DNA of 64,000 bases from Candidatus Uabimicrobium amorphum (GCF_009002475.1 NZ_AP019860.1:2356001-2420000), one strand, 5' to 3'; counted from the stretch's first letter, positions 54,166-64,000 are shown. Numbers and translations: made by a program. The notes: a model not told the origin generated them from the letters alone.

Positions 54166-55659
54166 TCATTTTTTTAAATTTGCGCGCGCCTTTTCCAGTA
54201 TTTCGCTTGCTTGCTTTTTAAGAGATGGATTTAAGGTAATTGCTTTTTTTAAGTCTTGTATTGTCGCGGTGTTTTTTTGGTTTTCATAGTGCAAAACACC
54301 TCGTAAAAAATACGCTGCGGCTAGTTCCTCATCTATTTCTTTCGCTGTTTTTTTGACTTGATTTGCGGAACCTAGATCCCCAAAAGCTTTCATCTTGTGC
54401 AAAATCTCTAGAGTTTTATTGAGATCCTTCAATGCTTTTTCAAATTGCTTTGTGAGCACATATGCACGCGCTCTTTGAAAATGTCCACTTGCACTGTAAG
54501 GATTTTCCCAAACCTCTCCTCTCCAATACCGCAGAGCTTCTGTATAGTATTTTATGGACTTTTGGTATTTCTCCAAACTGGAATAACAAAGTCCAATATT
54601 GTAAAAAATTTCCCCAGATTTTTCCCCGAGATTAATTGCTTTACGGTATTCCGTAATAGCTTCAGAATACTTTTGTTGTGAAAAAAAAGTGTTACCATCT
54701 TCAAAATGTGTGTTGGGCAAAGGAGAGTCATTATCCACCATAAAACTTCCACGTAGAACCCAAAGAAGAATAAAAAGCCCCGTAACCAGTGTCGAGCCTA
54801 CGGTCGTAATTACCTTGTTAATAATTTCTTTCCTTTTAATTGCTTTTAAAGTGTCCTTAAATGCCGTAAGCATATTCTCAACAGTCTTTGAACGTTTTTC
54901 ATGGTCTTTGCGCATAGATTTGGCAAATGTTTTCCCCAAACGAACTTCATAATTTTTATAGGCCAATTTTAAGTTAATGGGCGGCAATTTTTTTTCGACA
55001 ACATTGGTCATACTAGAAATAGCACCATGTCCATGAAATGGAGACTGTTTGGCCCACGAAAAAAACTGATACAGAATCACTGCTGTCGAAAAAACATCGC
55101 TATTGGTTGCAGATTTTCCGTCGATTTGTTCTGGACTCATATATGTGGGCGTTCCAATAATATTCCCGGTTTGCGTAATAGAATGATCTACATTTTCGAG
55201 CTTGGCAATGCCCAAATCAAGTATTTTAGGATTGTAGTTGGCATCGAGAATAATGTTTTGCGGTTTCAAATCACGATGAATAATTCCATTTTTATTCAAA
55301 AAGTAAACGGCTTCACATATTTTAATGGCAATTTCAAGCTGTTTTACAAATTTCACCGTTCTACGACCTCGCTGAATCAACTCATGTAAAGTAATCCCCT
55401 CTATAAACTCCATCACAATAAAGTACTTGTTATCAAAGTGTAAAAAATCAATTGCTTTTACCACTCCAGGATGATCCATACTTTTCATGAGTTCGTATTC
55501 CCGCTTAATTCTCTCAATGAGTTCATCATTATTTTGAGCAAAGCACTCCTTAATCGCCACTTGCTGATTCGTCGTTACATCCTGTGCAAGATGAACCCGT
55601 CCCATTGCTCCTTGACCAAGAACTCTTCCCAATTTATAGCGTTTATTGAGTAATTCCAT
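54166..55659 (-). CDS. Ser/Thr kinase with TPR-like extracellular domain
   Basis: A 497-residue protein. Kinase: LGQGAMGRVHLA, VAIKECF, HRDLKPQNI, ILDLGIAK (DLG again) and GTPTYMSPEQ. A membrane helix near residue 285-305 is followed by TPR units (EDGNTFFSQQKYSEAITEYRKAI, then EIFYNIGLCYSSLEKYQKSIKYYTEAL). The kinase half closely resembles that of the gene at 51430, so the two are paralogs. TPRs likely bind a partner outside the cell membrane. Confidence 0.93.
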   Translation of the reverse strand: MELLNKRYKLGRVLGQGAMGRVHLAQDVTTNQQVAIKECFAQNNDELIERIKREYELMKSMDHPGVVKAIDFLHFDNKYFIVMEFIEGITLHELIQRGRRTVKFVKQLEIAIKICEAVYFLNKNGIIHRDLKPQNIILDANYNPKILDLGIAKLENVDHSITQTGNIIGTPTYMSPEQIDGKSATNSDVFSTAVILYQFFSWAKQSPFHGHGAISSMTNVVEKKLPPINLKLAYKNYEVRLGKTFAKSMRKDHEKRSKTVENMLTAFKDTLKAIKRKEIINKVITTVGSTLVTGLFILLWVLRGSFMVDNDSPLPNTHFEDGNTFFSQQKYSEAITEYRKAINLGEKSGEIFYNIGLCYSSLEKYQKSIKYYTEALRYWRGEVWENPYSASGHFQRARAYVLTKQFEKALKDLNKTLEILHKMKAFGDLGSANQVKKTAKEIDEELAAAYFLRGVLHYENQKNTATIQDLKKAITLNPSLKKQASEILEKARANLKK

Positions 55660-55943
55660 TTGTATCTACCTACAAGAATATAAGTTGCGTAAAAATACCC
55701 ATTCGATATACGAAAAAAGTGACATACATACCAAGTAAGTTTCGTTATCCAACTAAGGTGTCTCATCTCGATTGTCTTTGACATTTTGTATGTTATCCGA
55801 TAAGCTAGAAATATTATAGCGTAATAATATCATTGGTTCCAGATTCGTCTGGTGTATCAAGAGATATTTGTAACACATAAACTGCGACATCACTAGTTCA
55901 TGACACCTGAGAGCGTATTTACAATCTTACGGAAGGAATCACA

Positions 55944-56534
55944 ATGAAAAAAATCGTCTTGATACTTACCATACTCACGACGATCATAAGTGCTGAAACG
56001 ATATATGATGTCAATTTCAACATAAGTGATATTAATGTTAGCGGAACAATTAATATCGACAATGGTGTGTACAACGATCGCAATTCCTTTTTGCTCGCAC
56101 TAAACGATGTCGACTTGACTCTTTCTCTTAACGGAGACTCGGTCGTTCTTGACAACAACCCCGCAACTGGTCTCTTTTTTGTCCAGTTTGATCAGTTTGG
56201 CAATGGTCCTTTGGAAATCGTCGCCAACGGTTCAGAGCTAATTTTTCGTAGCGATGTCCAAAATCAAGGTGATGCAGCAATATTTTCGATGTTTAACTCA
56301 TCCTCAGCGGGTGGCGCGTCGGTGAGAATTGAAGTTCGCGATGACAACATTGACATTTTTCAAGGGCAAGGTATCTTTAGCGGTACTTCAACCGTTAGAG
56401 CACAAGTTTTCAATCCAAGTATTGTGGACAGTGGTTTTGTTTTTGGAGCTGTGACAGTTCCAGAGGCAGGCACATATGTATTTTTCTTATGTAGTGCTTT
56501 TCTACTGTTAGGCTGGCGACGTAAAGTCTCTTAA
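55944..56534 (+). CDS. PEP-CTERM secreted protein
   Basis: A 196-residue protein. The signal peptide is MKKIVLILTILTTIISAE; the body is beta-rich and Asp/Asn-rich, and VPEAGTY followed by a hydrophobic run and WRRK forms the PEP-CTERM sorting end. Such proteins are cut and handed over by exosortase to the surface or exopolysaccharide. Intact counterpart of the dead gene at 3896-4510. Upstream GGAAGG is 9 bases from the ATG. Confidence 0.88.
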   Translation: MKKIVLILTILTTIISAETIYDVNFNISDINVSGTINIDNGVYNDRNSFLLALNDVDLTLSLNGDSVVLDNNPATGLFFVQFDQFGNGPLEIVANGSELIFRSDVQNQGDAAIFSMFNSSSAGGASVRIEVRDDNIDIFQGQGIFSGTSTVRAQVFNPSIVDSGFVFGAVTVPEAGTYVFFLCSAFLLLGWRRKVS

Positions 56535-56797
56535 GAAGATAGAGAGCTGAGCACAGGTGGCCATCCAATAGATTTTCTGACAACGATTTCCTCTCGTGCT
56601 CCCCTCTGTTCGAGCTTTTCCAATGAATTTCTTGTACTTTTCATTGATGTATTGTTCATCTTTTCCGCTAAAAATTTCCCCTATTTTCATATCCTACCTA
56701 TTTCCCTTTTGGGTAATTTTCGACTAGAATTTTATATAGAGGGTTTACACCTCAACACATTTCCAAATACCTACTTGACAGCAATTGGGAGAATTTT

Positions 56798-58030
56798 ATG
56801 ATGCGCTACACTTTTATTTTTTTGTTATTACTGAGTTCTTTGTTGTCACAAACAACAAAAGAGCAAGCCAAAAAACTGAAGACCCATTGGGGTATTAAGA
56901 AAAAATTTCACAGCGTTTTAAATGAAGACTCCATCTCGCTGTCATTTCCAGGCTATATTATAGGCGTTGAAAAAGCTTCTAGGAAAAAACTCGGGCTAAA
57001 AAAACTAGATGATATAAAACCATTTTTAAACTATGACTCTGAACAATTAAACGCCGAAGAAAAAAAATTTCTTGTAAAGCGCATCAACGATTCCAAAATA
57101 CAATTTGTATCTCACATCGTAAAATTCGCCAAAGATGACAACGCGCCAAATCTACACAAAAAAATCATTTACAATGTTTATCAAAACACTGACGAATTAC
57201 AAACTTCACAAGTATTTAAAAGTGGATGGGATAGTATCCTTTCTCTAAAAGAACAACTAGCTGTATACATAGAGAAACACCAAATCACCCATGTATTTCT
57301 ATGTGCATTGGGTTGGAATACACCACAACAAAAAGCTCTCAAAAATTTGAATACTTTGTTTTCAAAAGTTTATGAAAAGGCTTCTCGCAAATCAAACTAT
57401 CTGTTTATTGGGATTACGTGGCCTTCGAAGTGGGGAATTCCCGGAATAAGTTACCAAAATAAAAAACAAGATGCCGAAGAAGTGGGACTTTTATATGCCA
57501 ATTCTCTGCTGCACAATGTATTGCTCCCGCTCAAAAAAGTATTTAAATTTCGCGTTGTACTTATTGGCCATAGCTTTGGTGCCCGGCTTTTGGCAAGGGG
57601 TCTTTTTAGCGCGCATTTTTTATCGCAAAACATGGCGAAAAATCGTGGGAAAATAGATTTATTCATTGGTTTACAGGCCGCCCTTGATATTAAGTATTTT
57701 CTTGAAGATGGTGAATATCATTCTTTTCGTGCTCATGCCAAAAAATTTGTATTTACGTGGTCGACTTCTGATAAAAAAATGAATGCTTGGTCTTTTACAG
57801 CACGCAATCGCTTTCTAGGGACAAAACGCGCATTCTCCGTGGCCAAAGATCATGAAAACTTTGTACTAGGCAGCGTAAATCAACATGGGCAAATTTCACC
57901 TCAAGAAAATTCGTCGAAAATATTACTGGTCGATGCGAAAAAAATCATTTCTCATCATAGCGATGTGTTTAATCATCACGTGGCAGAATTTGTCTCACAA
58001 CTTGTCAAAATATATTGTAAATCGCAATAA
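56798..58030 (+). CDS. Exported alpha/beta hydrolase
   Basis: A 410-residue protein with a signal peptide (YTFIFLLLLSSLLSQT). The second half has the lipase-like nucleophile elbow LIGHSFGARLL (GxSxG), preceded by an ITHVFLCALGWNT strand, and ends with SHHSDVFNHH, which may supply the catalytic His. The long N-terminal part is unassigned. It may be an esterase or peptidase outside the membrane. Confidence 0.75.
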   Translation: MMRYTFIFLLLLSSLLSQTTKEQAKKLKTHWGIKKKFHSVLNEDSISLSFPGYIIGVEKASRKKLGLKKLDDIKPFLNYDSEQLNAEEKKFLVKRINDSKIQFVSHIVKFAKDDNAPNLHKKIIYNVYQNTDELQTSQVFKSGWDSILSLKEQLAVYIEKHQITHVFLCALGWNTPQQKALKNLNTLFSKVYEKASRKSNYLFIGITWPSKWGIPGISYQNKKQDAEEVGLLYANSLLHNVLLPLKKVFKFRVVLIGHSFGARLLARGLFSAHFLSQNMAKNRGKIDLFIGLQAALDIKYFLEDGEYHSFRAHAKKFVFTWSTSDKKMNAWSFTARNRFLGTKRAFSVAKDHENFVLGSVNQHGQISPQENSSKILLVDAKKIISHHSDVFNHHVAEFVSQLVKIYCKSQ

Positions 58031-58060
58031 TATCTTTTCCTCTATGTTGAAAGCAATACT

Positions 58061-60499
58061 ATGGACTCTCAATTCTTGAATAGCGATATCGTAACAAAGA
58101 AAATAGACAACTCTTCTAGAACGAACGATAACTTTGCGATGTATAGCATACCAGAAAAAAAAATCCCGGCGCACTTTCTTGAAAATGCGCAACACCAAAA
58201 CGTTCAGGTTATCCGAGAAGGTCAACTTTTTGGGCGTTACATGATACAAGGGGAGTTAGGACGTGGTGGTATGGGCGTTGTCTACAAAGCAATGGATACA
58301 CAGCTCAAAAGGACTGTCGCTCTCAAGGTTATCTTAAAAGGGAACTCCAATGACATCAAAAGATTTATACGCGAATCTTCGGCCATGGCGCAACTAGAGC
58401 ACAACAATATTGTCAAGTTGTATGAGTTTGGAACAACACCACAACCTTTCTTCACGATGGAGTATATAGAGGGGTTTACTCTTGCAGACCTTATCAAAGA
58501 AAAAAAAGTAAAACCACTATTTCTATTAGACTTAATGATAAAAGTTTGTGACGCTCTCGCCCACGCTCACAAGAACAATATTCTCCATCGTGATATCAAA
58601 CCCTCTAACATCATCATTACAAACAAAGGTGAACCAAAAGTAATGGACTTTGGCGTTGCAAAAATCTCCAATACTACGGAAAAGAGTTTATCGAAAACCG
58701 GCGACGTTTTAGGAACGATCCTTTATATGGCTCCAGAACATATTGATGGCAAGGCCTCTGAAAAAAGTGACATATACTCTCTTGGTGCGACAATTTATGA
58801 ATCACTTACATACCGTAATGTTTTTCAGGGAGACAGTCATTACAATATTTTGTTTCAAATATTACATAATGATCCCATTCCCCCACGGGAACTCAACCCC
58901 AACATATCGCCTTATTTTGAAGCAGTGTGTCTCAAGTGCATGGCAAAAAAAGAAGACAAAAGGTATGAAAACTTCAAGCAACTCACCAGAGAATTAAGAA
59001 ACTTAAAAAATCACAAACCCATTATTGCGAAAACGTATAACACCTTTGATGTATTTCACAGCTTTGTGGCGAAACACAAACTATTTTTTGCTCTCGTAGC
59101 TTTTTTTATGGTTGTGTTGTTGGCCTTTTCTTTTTTTCTACTCGTTGCTTGGAGAAACACCCACCAAGCACGATTAGTTGCAGAAAAAACAACACAGCGT
59201 ATTCAGCAAGAAAAAGCGAGAACCAAAGATACTCTCAACAAGGTAATGGATGTACTCAAATATTCCACAACAGAATATCCGTCGCTACAAAAAGATAAAA
59301 AGTTTGCCCAGTTGTTTTCAAGAATATTTAAAGATGTGGAAAAGTATGAGGGGGAAGAAAATTGGAATTTTATCAAAGGCTATATAAAAAGTATCGAGGG
59401 AGATCAACAAAAAAGTTTAGAATACTTTAGCAAACAAATACAAAAAACCCCTGGTAGTTTTCTCGCGTACTATAATCGCGGACTGCATTACCAAGATTTA
59501 AAACAGTATAAAAAAGCCCTTGCTGACTATAATAAAGCCGTTGCGATACAGCCAAATGATTACCAGGTACTCAACAACCGCGGACTCGTTTACCTACAGC
59601 AAAAGCACTACGACAAAGCTCTTCTCGACTTCAACAAAGTCCTCTCGATAAAGCCCGATTATACTCCGGCCTACAATAACCGTGGGCTCATTTTTTTGCA
59701 ACAACAGAATTATGACAAAGCTCTTGTCAATTTCAATAAGGCGATCGCGATAAACCCGAATTACAACAATGCCCACAGTAACAACAATGCTTATAACCAC
59801 CGTGGAATCGTTTACTTACAACAAAAACGCTACGACAAAGCGCTTGCCGATTTTGATAAGGCAATCGCGATAAATCCGAATTTTTCTGATGCCTACTACA
59901 ACCGTGGATTTATTTACTTGCAGCAAAAAAAATACGGCAAAGCCCTTCTCAATTTCAACAAAGCCATCGCAATCAATCCTAATTTTTTTGATGCGTACTA
60001 CAACCGTGGATTCTTTTACATGCAACAAAAAATCTACGACAAAGCGCTTCTCGATTTCAACAAAACCATTGCCATAGACCCTTACGATTTTGAATCGTAC
60101 GAACAACGAGGGAATATCTATCAAAAGCTAAAGCTCTATGACAAAGCTCTTCGTGATTTCAACAATGCCATCGCAATAAACTCGAATTCTTCGAGAACTT
60201 ACTACAATCGCGCAAATCTATACCGCGAGCAAGAACAATATGACAACGCTATTGCTGATTACAATAAAGCCATCGCCATAGACGCGAAAAATTTAGATGC
60301 TTACTACAATTGCGGAAGTCTTTACCTAAAATTAGAAAAGTATGAACTGGCCATCACATACTTGCAAAAAGTAACATCCGCCTCTCCAAATATTTGGCAA
60401 CCATATCATAAAATACATCTGTGTTATAAAGCAATGGGGCAAAACAAAAAGGCACAATATTATTTACAACAAGCAAACAAATTAAAAAAATCGCAATAG
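58061..60499 (+). CDS. Ser/Thr kinase with ten TPRs
   Basis: 812 residues. Kinase: GRGGMGVVYKA, VALKVILKG, HRDIKPSNI, VMDFGVAK (normal DFG) and GTILYMAPEH. A membrane helix is at about 342-366, then about ten TPRs of 34 residues (YNRGLHYQDLKQYKKALADY and relatives) to the C-terminus. The repeats are also alike at the DNA level (59455-60300), so copy number may drift. It starts 30 bases after the hydrolase gene, so the two may be co-transcribed. Confidence 0.94.
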   Translation: MDSQFLNSDIVTKKIDNSSRTNDNFAMYSIPEKKIPAHFLENAQHQNVQVIREGQLFGRYMIQGELGRGGMGVVYKAMDTQLKRTVALKVILKGNSNDIKRFIRESSAMAQLEHNNIVKLYEFGTTPQPFFTMEYIEGFTLADLIKEKKVKPLFLLDLMIKVCDALAHAHKNNILHRDIKPSNIIITNKGEPKVMDFGVAKISNTTEKSLSKTGDVLGTILYMAPEHIDGKASEKSDIYSLGATIYESLTYRNVFQGDSHYNILFQILHNDPIPPRELNPNISPYFEAVCLKCMAKKEDKRYENFKQLTRELRNLKNHKPIIAKTYNTFDVFHSFVAKHKLFFALVAFFMVVLLAFSFFLLVAWRNTHQARLVAEKTTQRIQQEKARTKDTLNKVMDVLKYSTTEYPSLQKDKKFAQLFSRIFKDVEKYEGEENWNFIKGYIKSIEGDQQKSLEYFSKQIQKTPGSFLAYYNRGLHYQDLKQYKKALADYNKAVAIQPNDYQVLNNRGLVYLQQKHYDKALLDFNKVLSIKPDYTPAYNNRGLIFLQQQNYDKALVNFNKAIAINPNYNNAHSNNNAYNHRGIVYLQQKRYDKALADFDKAIAINPNFSDAYYNRGFIYLQQKKYGKALLNFNKAIAINPNFFDAYYNRGFFYMQQKIYDKALLDFNKTIAIDPYDFESYEQRGNIYQKLKLYDKALRDFNNAIAINSNSSRTYYNRANLYREQEQYDNAIADYNKAIAIDAKNLDAYYNCGSLYLKLEKYELAITYLQKVTSASPNIWQPYHKIHLCYKAMGQNKKAQYYLQQANKLKKSQ

Positions 60500-60655
60500 C
60501 GAAGTACATATTTCAAAAAAGTTAGCGTGAAAAATGAAAAATCAGTCTTTTCACCTGCACAACAGTAAATCTCACCTCAAATAACAACAAACGGTATACT
60601 AATTGCTCTTTTCTATTTTGAACATTTACGTTTCATTTTAGAAAGGGAGCAGACG

Positions 60656-61717
60656 ATGAAAAAAATAGTATTTTTCGTGATAGTTTTACTGAGTGGCCAG
60701 TTATTTTGCGATGGTATCACCATTACCAAGCCAAATGCAGGGGTGGTCAAGTATGGCTCGATGTTACAAATACAGTGGACAAAAACGGGAGAAATGGCTA
60801 ACACTGTTTACATTGCGTTAATGCGCGGAAATAGTGTGATACGCACCATAGCGTCATCTGCTCCCAACAACGGGACTTATAATTGGCGTGTCGCTGCTCA
60901 TGATGGTAAATATTTCATTCGCATAAGTGTTCTGGCAAATGCAAACTATCCCAATCCGGTAAGAGCAACGAGTCGTGAATTTTACGTGCGTGGTCTCAAT
61001 GCCGATTTGGCCATAAATTGGCTAAAAGTATCGCCCAAAAGAAAACATGTGCAACAACACCTAACTTTTACGGCAAGTATCTACAATGCCGGAGTACAAA
61101 AAGCCAAAGCAACAACCGCATTACTAGAAATAAAAGGTCCCACAGGTAAACAAAATGTGTGGCTCCCCTGTGGTGAATTGCCTGGTGGGATGACCAACAC
61201 CATTACCTATAAGTATAAACTTTCGCAATATGGTATTTATCGCAATACGTTTACACTCGATGCCAAGAAACAACTGTATTCACCAAACCCTGCGATGGGG
61301 GAAAAACAGGTAAACAACAACAAAAAATTTATTGTTTATGGCATCAGTCCTTTGCCAGACTTAATTATCATCGCGAGAAAATATCAACATGTTAAAGTGC
61401 CTGGCAAGGGTACGGTTGTTGTAAAAGTAAAGAATATTGGCGACACTTCTTCGGCAAAAACCCAATTAAAATTTGCGATACAAAAGAAAAAAACCAAATA
61501 CTTTTCCATCCCAGTATTGAAGCCCAAGCAAATTTACATTGTTAAACGCAGAGAGCATTGGGTAATGCCTGGAAAAAGAAAATTTTCGGTAACAATTGAT
61601 CCCAAAAATACGGTAAAGGAAAAAAAAGAGGGGAATAATACACTTTCAGGTACCATTCAAAAAGGGGGAAAGTATTCCGTGCAAAACGAAGAAGTGAGTT
61701 CCGATGACAATAAATAG
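60656..61717 (+). CDS. Secreted protein with Kre9-like and CARDB domains
   Basis: A 353-residue protein. Signal peptide MKKIVFFVIVLLSGQLFC. First domain (ITKPNAGVVKYGSMLQIQWTKTG ... GTYNWRV) matches the Ser-Thr-rich/Kre9-Knh1 surface module. Two CARDB-like domains follow (ADLAINWLKVSPKR ... and PDLIIIARKYQHVKVPGKG ... HWVMPGKRKFSVTIDPKNTVKE). Likely an adhesive or matrix protein of the cell surface. Confidence 0.8.
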   Translation: MKKIVFFVIVLLSGQLFCDGITITKPNAGVVKYGSMLQIQWTKTGEMANTVYIALMRGNSVIRTIASSAPNNGTYNWRVAAHDGKYFIRISVLANANYPNPVRATSREFYVRGLNADLAINWLKVSPKRKHVQQHLTFTASIYNAGVQKAKATTALLEIKGPTGKQNVWLPCGELPGGMTNTITYKYKLSQYGIYRNTFTLDAKKQLYSPNPAMGEKQVNNNKKFIVYGISPLPDLIIIARKYQHVKVPGKGTVVVKVKNIGDTSSAKTQLKFAIQKKKTKYFSIPVLKPKQIYIVKRREHWVMPGKRKFSVTIDPKNTVKEKKEGNNTLSGTIQKGGKYSVQNEEVSSDDNK

Positions 61718-61734
61718 CAAAAATTTCGTAGTAT

Positions 61735-61764
61735 TACGGTGGTCAATACTGTTTGACCACCGTA
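61735..61764. terminator. Hairpin terminator between convergent genes
   Basis: TACGGTGGTCAA and TTGACCACCGTA form a perfect 12-bp stem with a six-base loop, 18 bases past the CARDB gene. Confidence 0.65.
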
Positions 61765-61841
61765 GCTTCGTTGAATAAAAATTTATGATACAAAGTGTTA
61801 CTTAACCACTATGTCATCAATTGTTCTGTCCGCGTTTAGAA

Positions 61842-62495
61842 TTATTGCGCCGGTGTGGCTCCGGTAAAGTTTGTTTTCATTGTGGAGGTATCTTGTAAGT
61901 TAGCACCATTTAAATTCGTATTGCTAAAGTCAGCCGCCCCTAAGTCCGATTTTTGTAAATTGGCGTTAGTGAAGTTTGCATTTGCAAGTTTACAACCAAC
62001 CATATACACATCGACCAAAATAGCATTGCTAAAATCACTATGCGAAAAATCACCGCGTCGTAAACTACCACCGGTGAGATTTGTATCACGGAAGTTGGAG
62101 TTTATACAAGTCGCACTTTCTAGATTTGATTTACCGAGAATAGCGCCTTGAAAATTAGAAGAACTCAATTGACTTCTTGTCAAGGATGCATTGCTGACAT
62201 TGGCTTCGACCGCAAGCACTTGTTGCAAGTTTGCCCCGATGAGGTACGCTCCACGAAAATTTGCCTGAGTGAGGTTTGCGCCTTGCAGATTCGCACCGCT
62301 TAAATCGCTCCCCGAAAAATCGGCTTCGCTAAGATCAACATTCGCGAGGTTGGCCTTGCATAATTTGCTATTCGCTAAATCTACCCCTTTTAAGTCAAGG
62401 GATTGTGGATTTTGTTCGCGCCAACTATTCCACGATGCGCAATTGTTATCTTCCGCGACCGACTGTTTTAGTTTGTTGAAGTGTACCGTATCCAT
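61842..62495 (-). CDS. Pentapeptide-repeat protein
   Basis: The 217 residues are almost all A(D/N)Lxx repeats (ANLANVDLSEADFSGSDLSGA and so on), which fold as a right-handed quadrilateral helix. An N-terminal cap is helical (FNKLKQSVAEDNN). No membrane segment. Role not readable; some members mimic DNA to shield gyrase. Confidence 0.9.
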   Translation of the reverse strand: MDTVHFNKLKQSVAEDNNCASWNSWREQNPQSLDLKGVDLANSKLCKANLANVDLSEADFSGSDLSGANLQGANLTQANFRGAYLIGANLQQVLAVEANVSNASLTRSQLSSSNFQGAILGKSNLESATCINSNFRDTNLTGGSLRRGDFSHSDFSNAILVDVYMVGCKLANANFTNANLQKSDLGAADFSNTNLNGANLQDTSTMKTNFTGATPAQ

Positions 62496-62666
62496 ATCGC
62501 ACCCTTTCTCTTTTGCATTGTTATATGCTTATACTTTATGGAATTAACGGATTATTTTCCACATTTAACTAGAAAAATTTTTATTTTCAGATCGTTTACT
62601 TTAGTATAAAATAAAGTTGGGATATAGCGCATTTCAATCTATTACATTTACTTAAGTGAGACTTTC

Positions 62667-64000
62667 ATGGCAGATAAAAATAACGACGAACACCAACATT
62701 TTGAATACCGTGAGACAGAACGCGGACAACTTCGAAATGATAAAAATTCGCAAAAAAAAGACAGCAGCCATCAAGAGGCACAGCAAGGAAATGCTGATAG
62801 CGGTTTAAAAAAATTTGTTAGAGGTGTTTCACAAATAATGAACCTTCCCACGCATCGACGTCAAGAAAAAGAAGTGGGACAAAGTACAGAACCAAAAGGG
62901 AACTACAGGAAAACAGTACACTACAAAACGCAGGGCAACACCCCTCCAAAGGAAAAAATTAATAGTAAAGGTGCTTTTATTGGTCGCTACCAAGTGTTGG
63001 AGGAAATCGGCAGTGGTGGTTTTGGTAAAGTGTACCGAGGAATCGATTCTACTCTACATCGCGAAGTTGCGATTAAAACCATTCTTTCTGATAAACTCAC
63101 CTCTTCGGAAGTGAACCTTTTTGAAAAAGAAGCGCGTGTATTGGCACGTTGCAACCATCCAAATATTGTGCAAATATACGATGTGGGAAAAAATGACGAT
63201 GGGCCGTATTTGGTGATGGAGTTCATCAATGGGCCTAATTTATGTGAGTACATCATAAATCAAAGAGCACGCAACGACATACAACATGTGCATCGCGTGG
63301 TTTGTTCGCACATGATCAGCATTGTGGACGCTTTAATATACATGCACAAACACAATATTTTTCACCAAGACATCAAGCCAAACAATATCATTGTTTCTCT
63401 AGAAAACAACTCATCAAAATTGGTAGATTTTGGTTTGGCTGCTGGTGGGAATATTGAAAAGAAAAAATCTACAAAGATTACAGGAACGTATGCATACATG
63501 CCACCGGAAAAATTAAAAGGCAAAGGTAGTCCCAAACTACACGACATTTATGCTTTGGGAATTGTTTTTTTCGAGATGCTCACCGGACGTTTAGCGCACC
63601 CAGGAGAAGAAATCAGTGAAATTGTCGACAATGTCTTTCATCGTAGAGTCGCTTTTACGGAAGAAGATAATGTTAGCAAAGAATTGCAGAAAATATGCTT
63701 GAAGTGTCTCAACAAGAACCCCAAAAGACGCTACCAGGACTTAAGTGAATTTTACGACGACTTGGTACAATACTCCGGTGCCACAGAAGTAAACGACTAC
63801 CCTTACTTGTCCGTATTCACCGGTGAACAAAAACTCATTTTTCCCCTAGTGCACAAAATCAATTTCTTGGGACGCACTTTTTCCAATCATATTGTGATTC
63901 CTGACCAATCCATATCGCGTTCGCAAGCGCTCATTGAAGTGGCAGATTTTGTCAAAATTAAAAACCTTAGCGAAGTCAATAAAATTACCATTGGAAGTAC
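62667..64000 (+). CDS. Ser/Thr kinase with FHA domain (3' end outside window)
   Basis: ATG 62667 opens a frame that runs off the window. About 105 residues of polar N-terminus precede the kinase (EEIGSGGFGKVYRG, VAIKTIL). The catalytic loop is HQDIKPNNI (His233-Asp235), with Gln instead of the usual Arg, then DFG (Asp254) and GTYAYMPPEKL. After the kinase an FHA domain begins around residue 390 (INFLGRTFSNHIVIPDQSISRSQALI), keeping the Gly-Arg and Ser-Arg-Ser pattern that binds phosphothreonine. A non-RD catalytic loop suggests activity without loop phosphorylation. Confidence 0.93.
   Translation, partial: MADKNNDEHQHFEYRETERGQLRNDKNSQKKDSSHQEAQQGNADSGLKKFVRGVSQIMNLPTHRRQEKEVGQSTEPKGNYRKTVHYKTQGNTPPKEKINSKGAFIGRYQVLEEIGSGGFGKVYRGIDSTLHREVAIKTILSDKLTSSEVNLFEKEARVLARCNHPNIVQIYDVGKNDDGPYLVMEFINGPNLCEYIINQRARNDIQHVHRVVCSHMISIVDALIYMHKHNIFHQDIKPNNIIVSLENNSSKLVDFGLAAGGNIEKKKSTKITGTYAYMPPEKLKGKGSPKLHDIYALGIVFFEMLTGRLAHPGEEISEIVDNVFHRRVAFTEEDNVSKELQKICLKCLNKNPKRRYQDLSEFYDDLVQYSGATEVNDYPYLSVFTGEQKLIFPLVHKINFLGRTFSNHIVIPDQSISRSQALIEVADFVKIKNLSEVNKITIGS

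Noticed and set aside
56508..56690. 60-residue minus-strand ORF overlapping the PEP-CTERM gene end
   Set aside because: No ribosome-binding site and no recognisable domain. The part reading QKIYWMATCAQLS may be a relic, but I cannot support it.
59594..60124. Minus-strand ORFs opposite the TPR kinase
   Set aside because: Antisense of tandem repeats; repetitive, with no independent signals.

Overview
The window is A+T-rich bacterial DNA with large spacers, many co-oriented gene blocks and much gene decay. It carries four Hanks-type Ser/Thr kinases (fused to a formylglycine-enzyme-like domain, TPRs or FHA), WD40 and NACHT giants, a MglA-like GTPase with leucine-rich repeats, pentapeptide repeats and PEP-CTERM secreted proteins. 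This mix points to a large-genome Planctomycetota-like organism, for example of the Uabimicrobium type. That assignment is inference, because no rRNA or ribosomal protein is present.

Layout. 1-1935: 3' part of a Toprim/DUF3987 primase-like gene of a mobile element, followed by a dense TGTGA/TCACA repeat patch. 2.7-4.9 kb: a gene graveyard with two frameshifted genes, a dead PEP-CTERM gene, tRNA 3' remnants and a dispersed repeat. 5.0-9.8 kb: HEPN-type protein, MITE-like element, and a minus-strand unit (HEPN-like protein, half HsdS, HsdM) with no HsdR and two paired palindromes upstream. 10.1-12.0 kb: group II intron. 12.2-19.4 kb: eight-gene minus-strand operon headed by a prokaryotic viperin and a nucleotide-kinase-like protein. 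It continues with a small Cys protein, a GT4 glycosyltransferase, a radical SAM/SPASM enzyme, a WG-repeat protein, a histidine phosphatase and a NodU/TobZ-type carbamoyltransferase. 19.5-29.0 kb: divergent seven-gene operon with a sigma-like protein, an unknown protein, a zinc-finger anti-sigma-like protein, a Lon-protease/NACHT/HEAT fusion, a GmrSD-type DUF262/DUF1524 nuclease, an LRAT/NlpC-fold protein and a small membrane protein. 29-31.7 kb: DUF1232, unknown and YaaW-like genes, then a zinc-ribbon pseudogene. 31.8-37.2 kb: PD-(D/E)xK protein and a frameshifted COG1112 helicase-nuclease. 37.5-40.6 kb: small mobile-element-like genes (zinc ribbon, two HTH proteins), an RNA-structure candidate, a DUF433/DUF5615 toxin-antitoxin pair and a tRNA-Val remnant. 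40.8-64 kb: GST, a foreign-looking G+C-rich gene, GNAT, DUF4062-NTPase-WD40, lipoprotein, and a signalling/secretion block of kinases and exported proteins.

Reading of the whole. From 5 to 40 kb the window reads as a defence island. The strongest candidate for an undescribed system is the 12.2-29.0 kb divergon. One arm could make a modified, chain-terminating nucleotide (viperin product, kinase, glycosyl and carbamoyl transfer). The other arm could sense and execute (sigma/anti-sigma, protease-NACHT, nuclease, hydrolase). Both arms start from one 140-bp region with a plausible promoter and duplicated short motifs. Family assignments come from visible motifs; joint function is inference.
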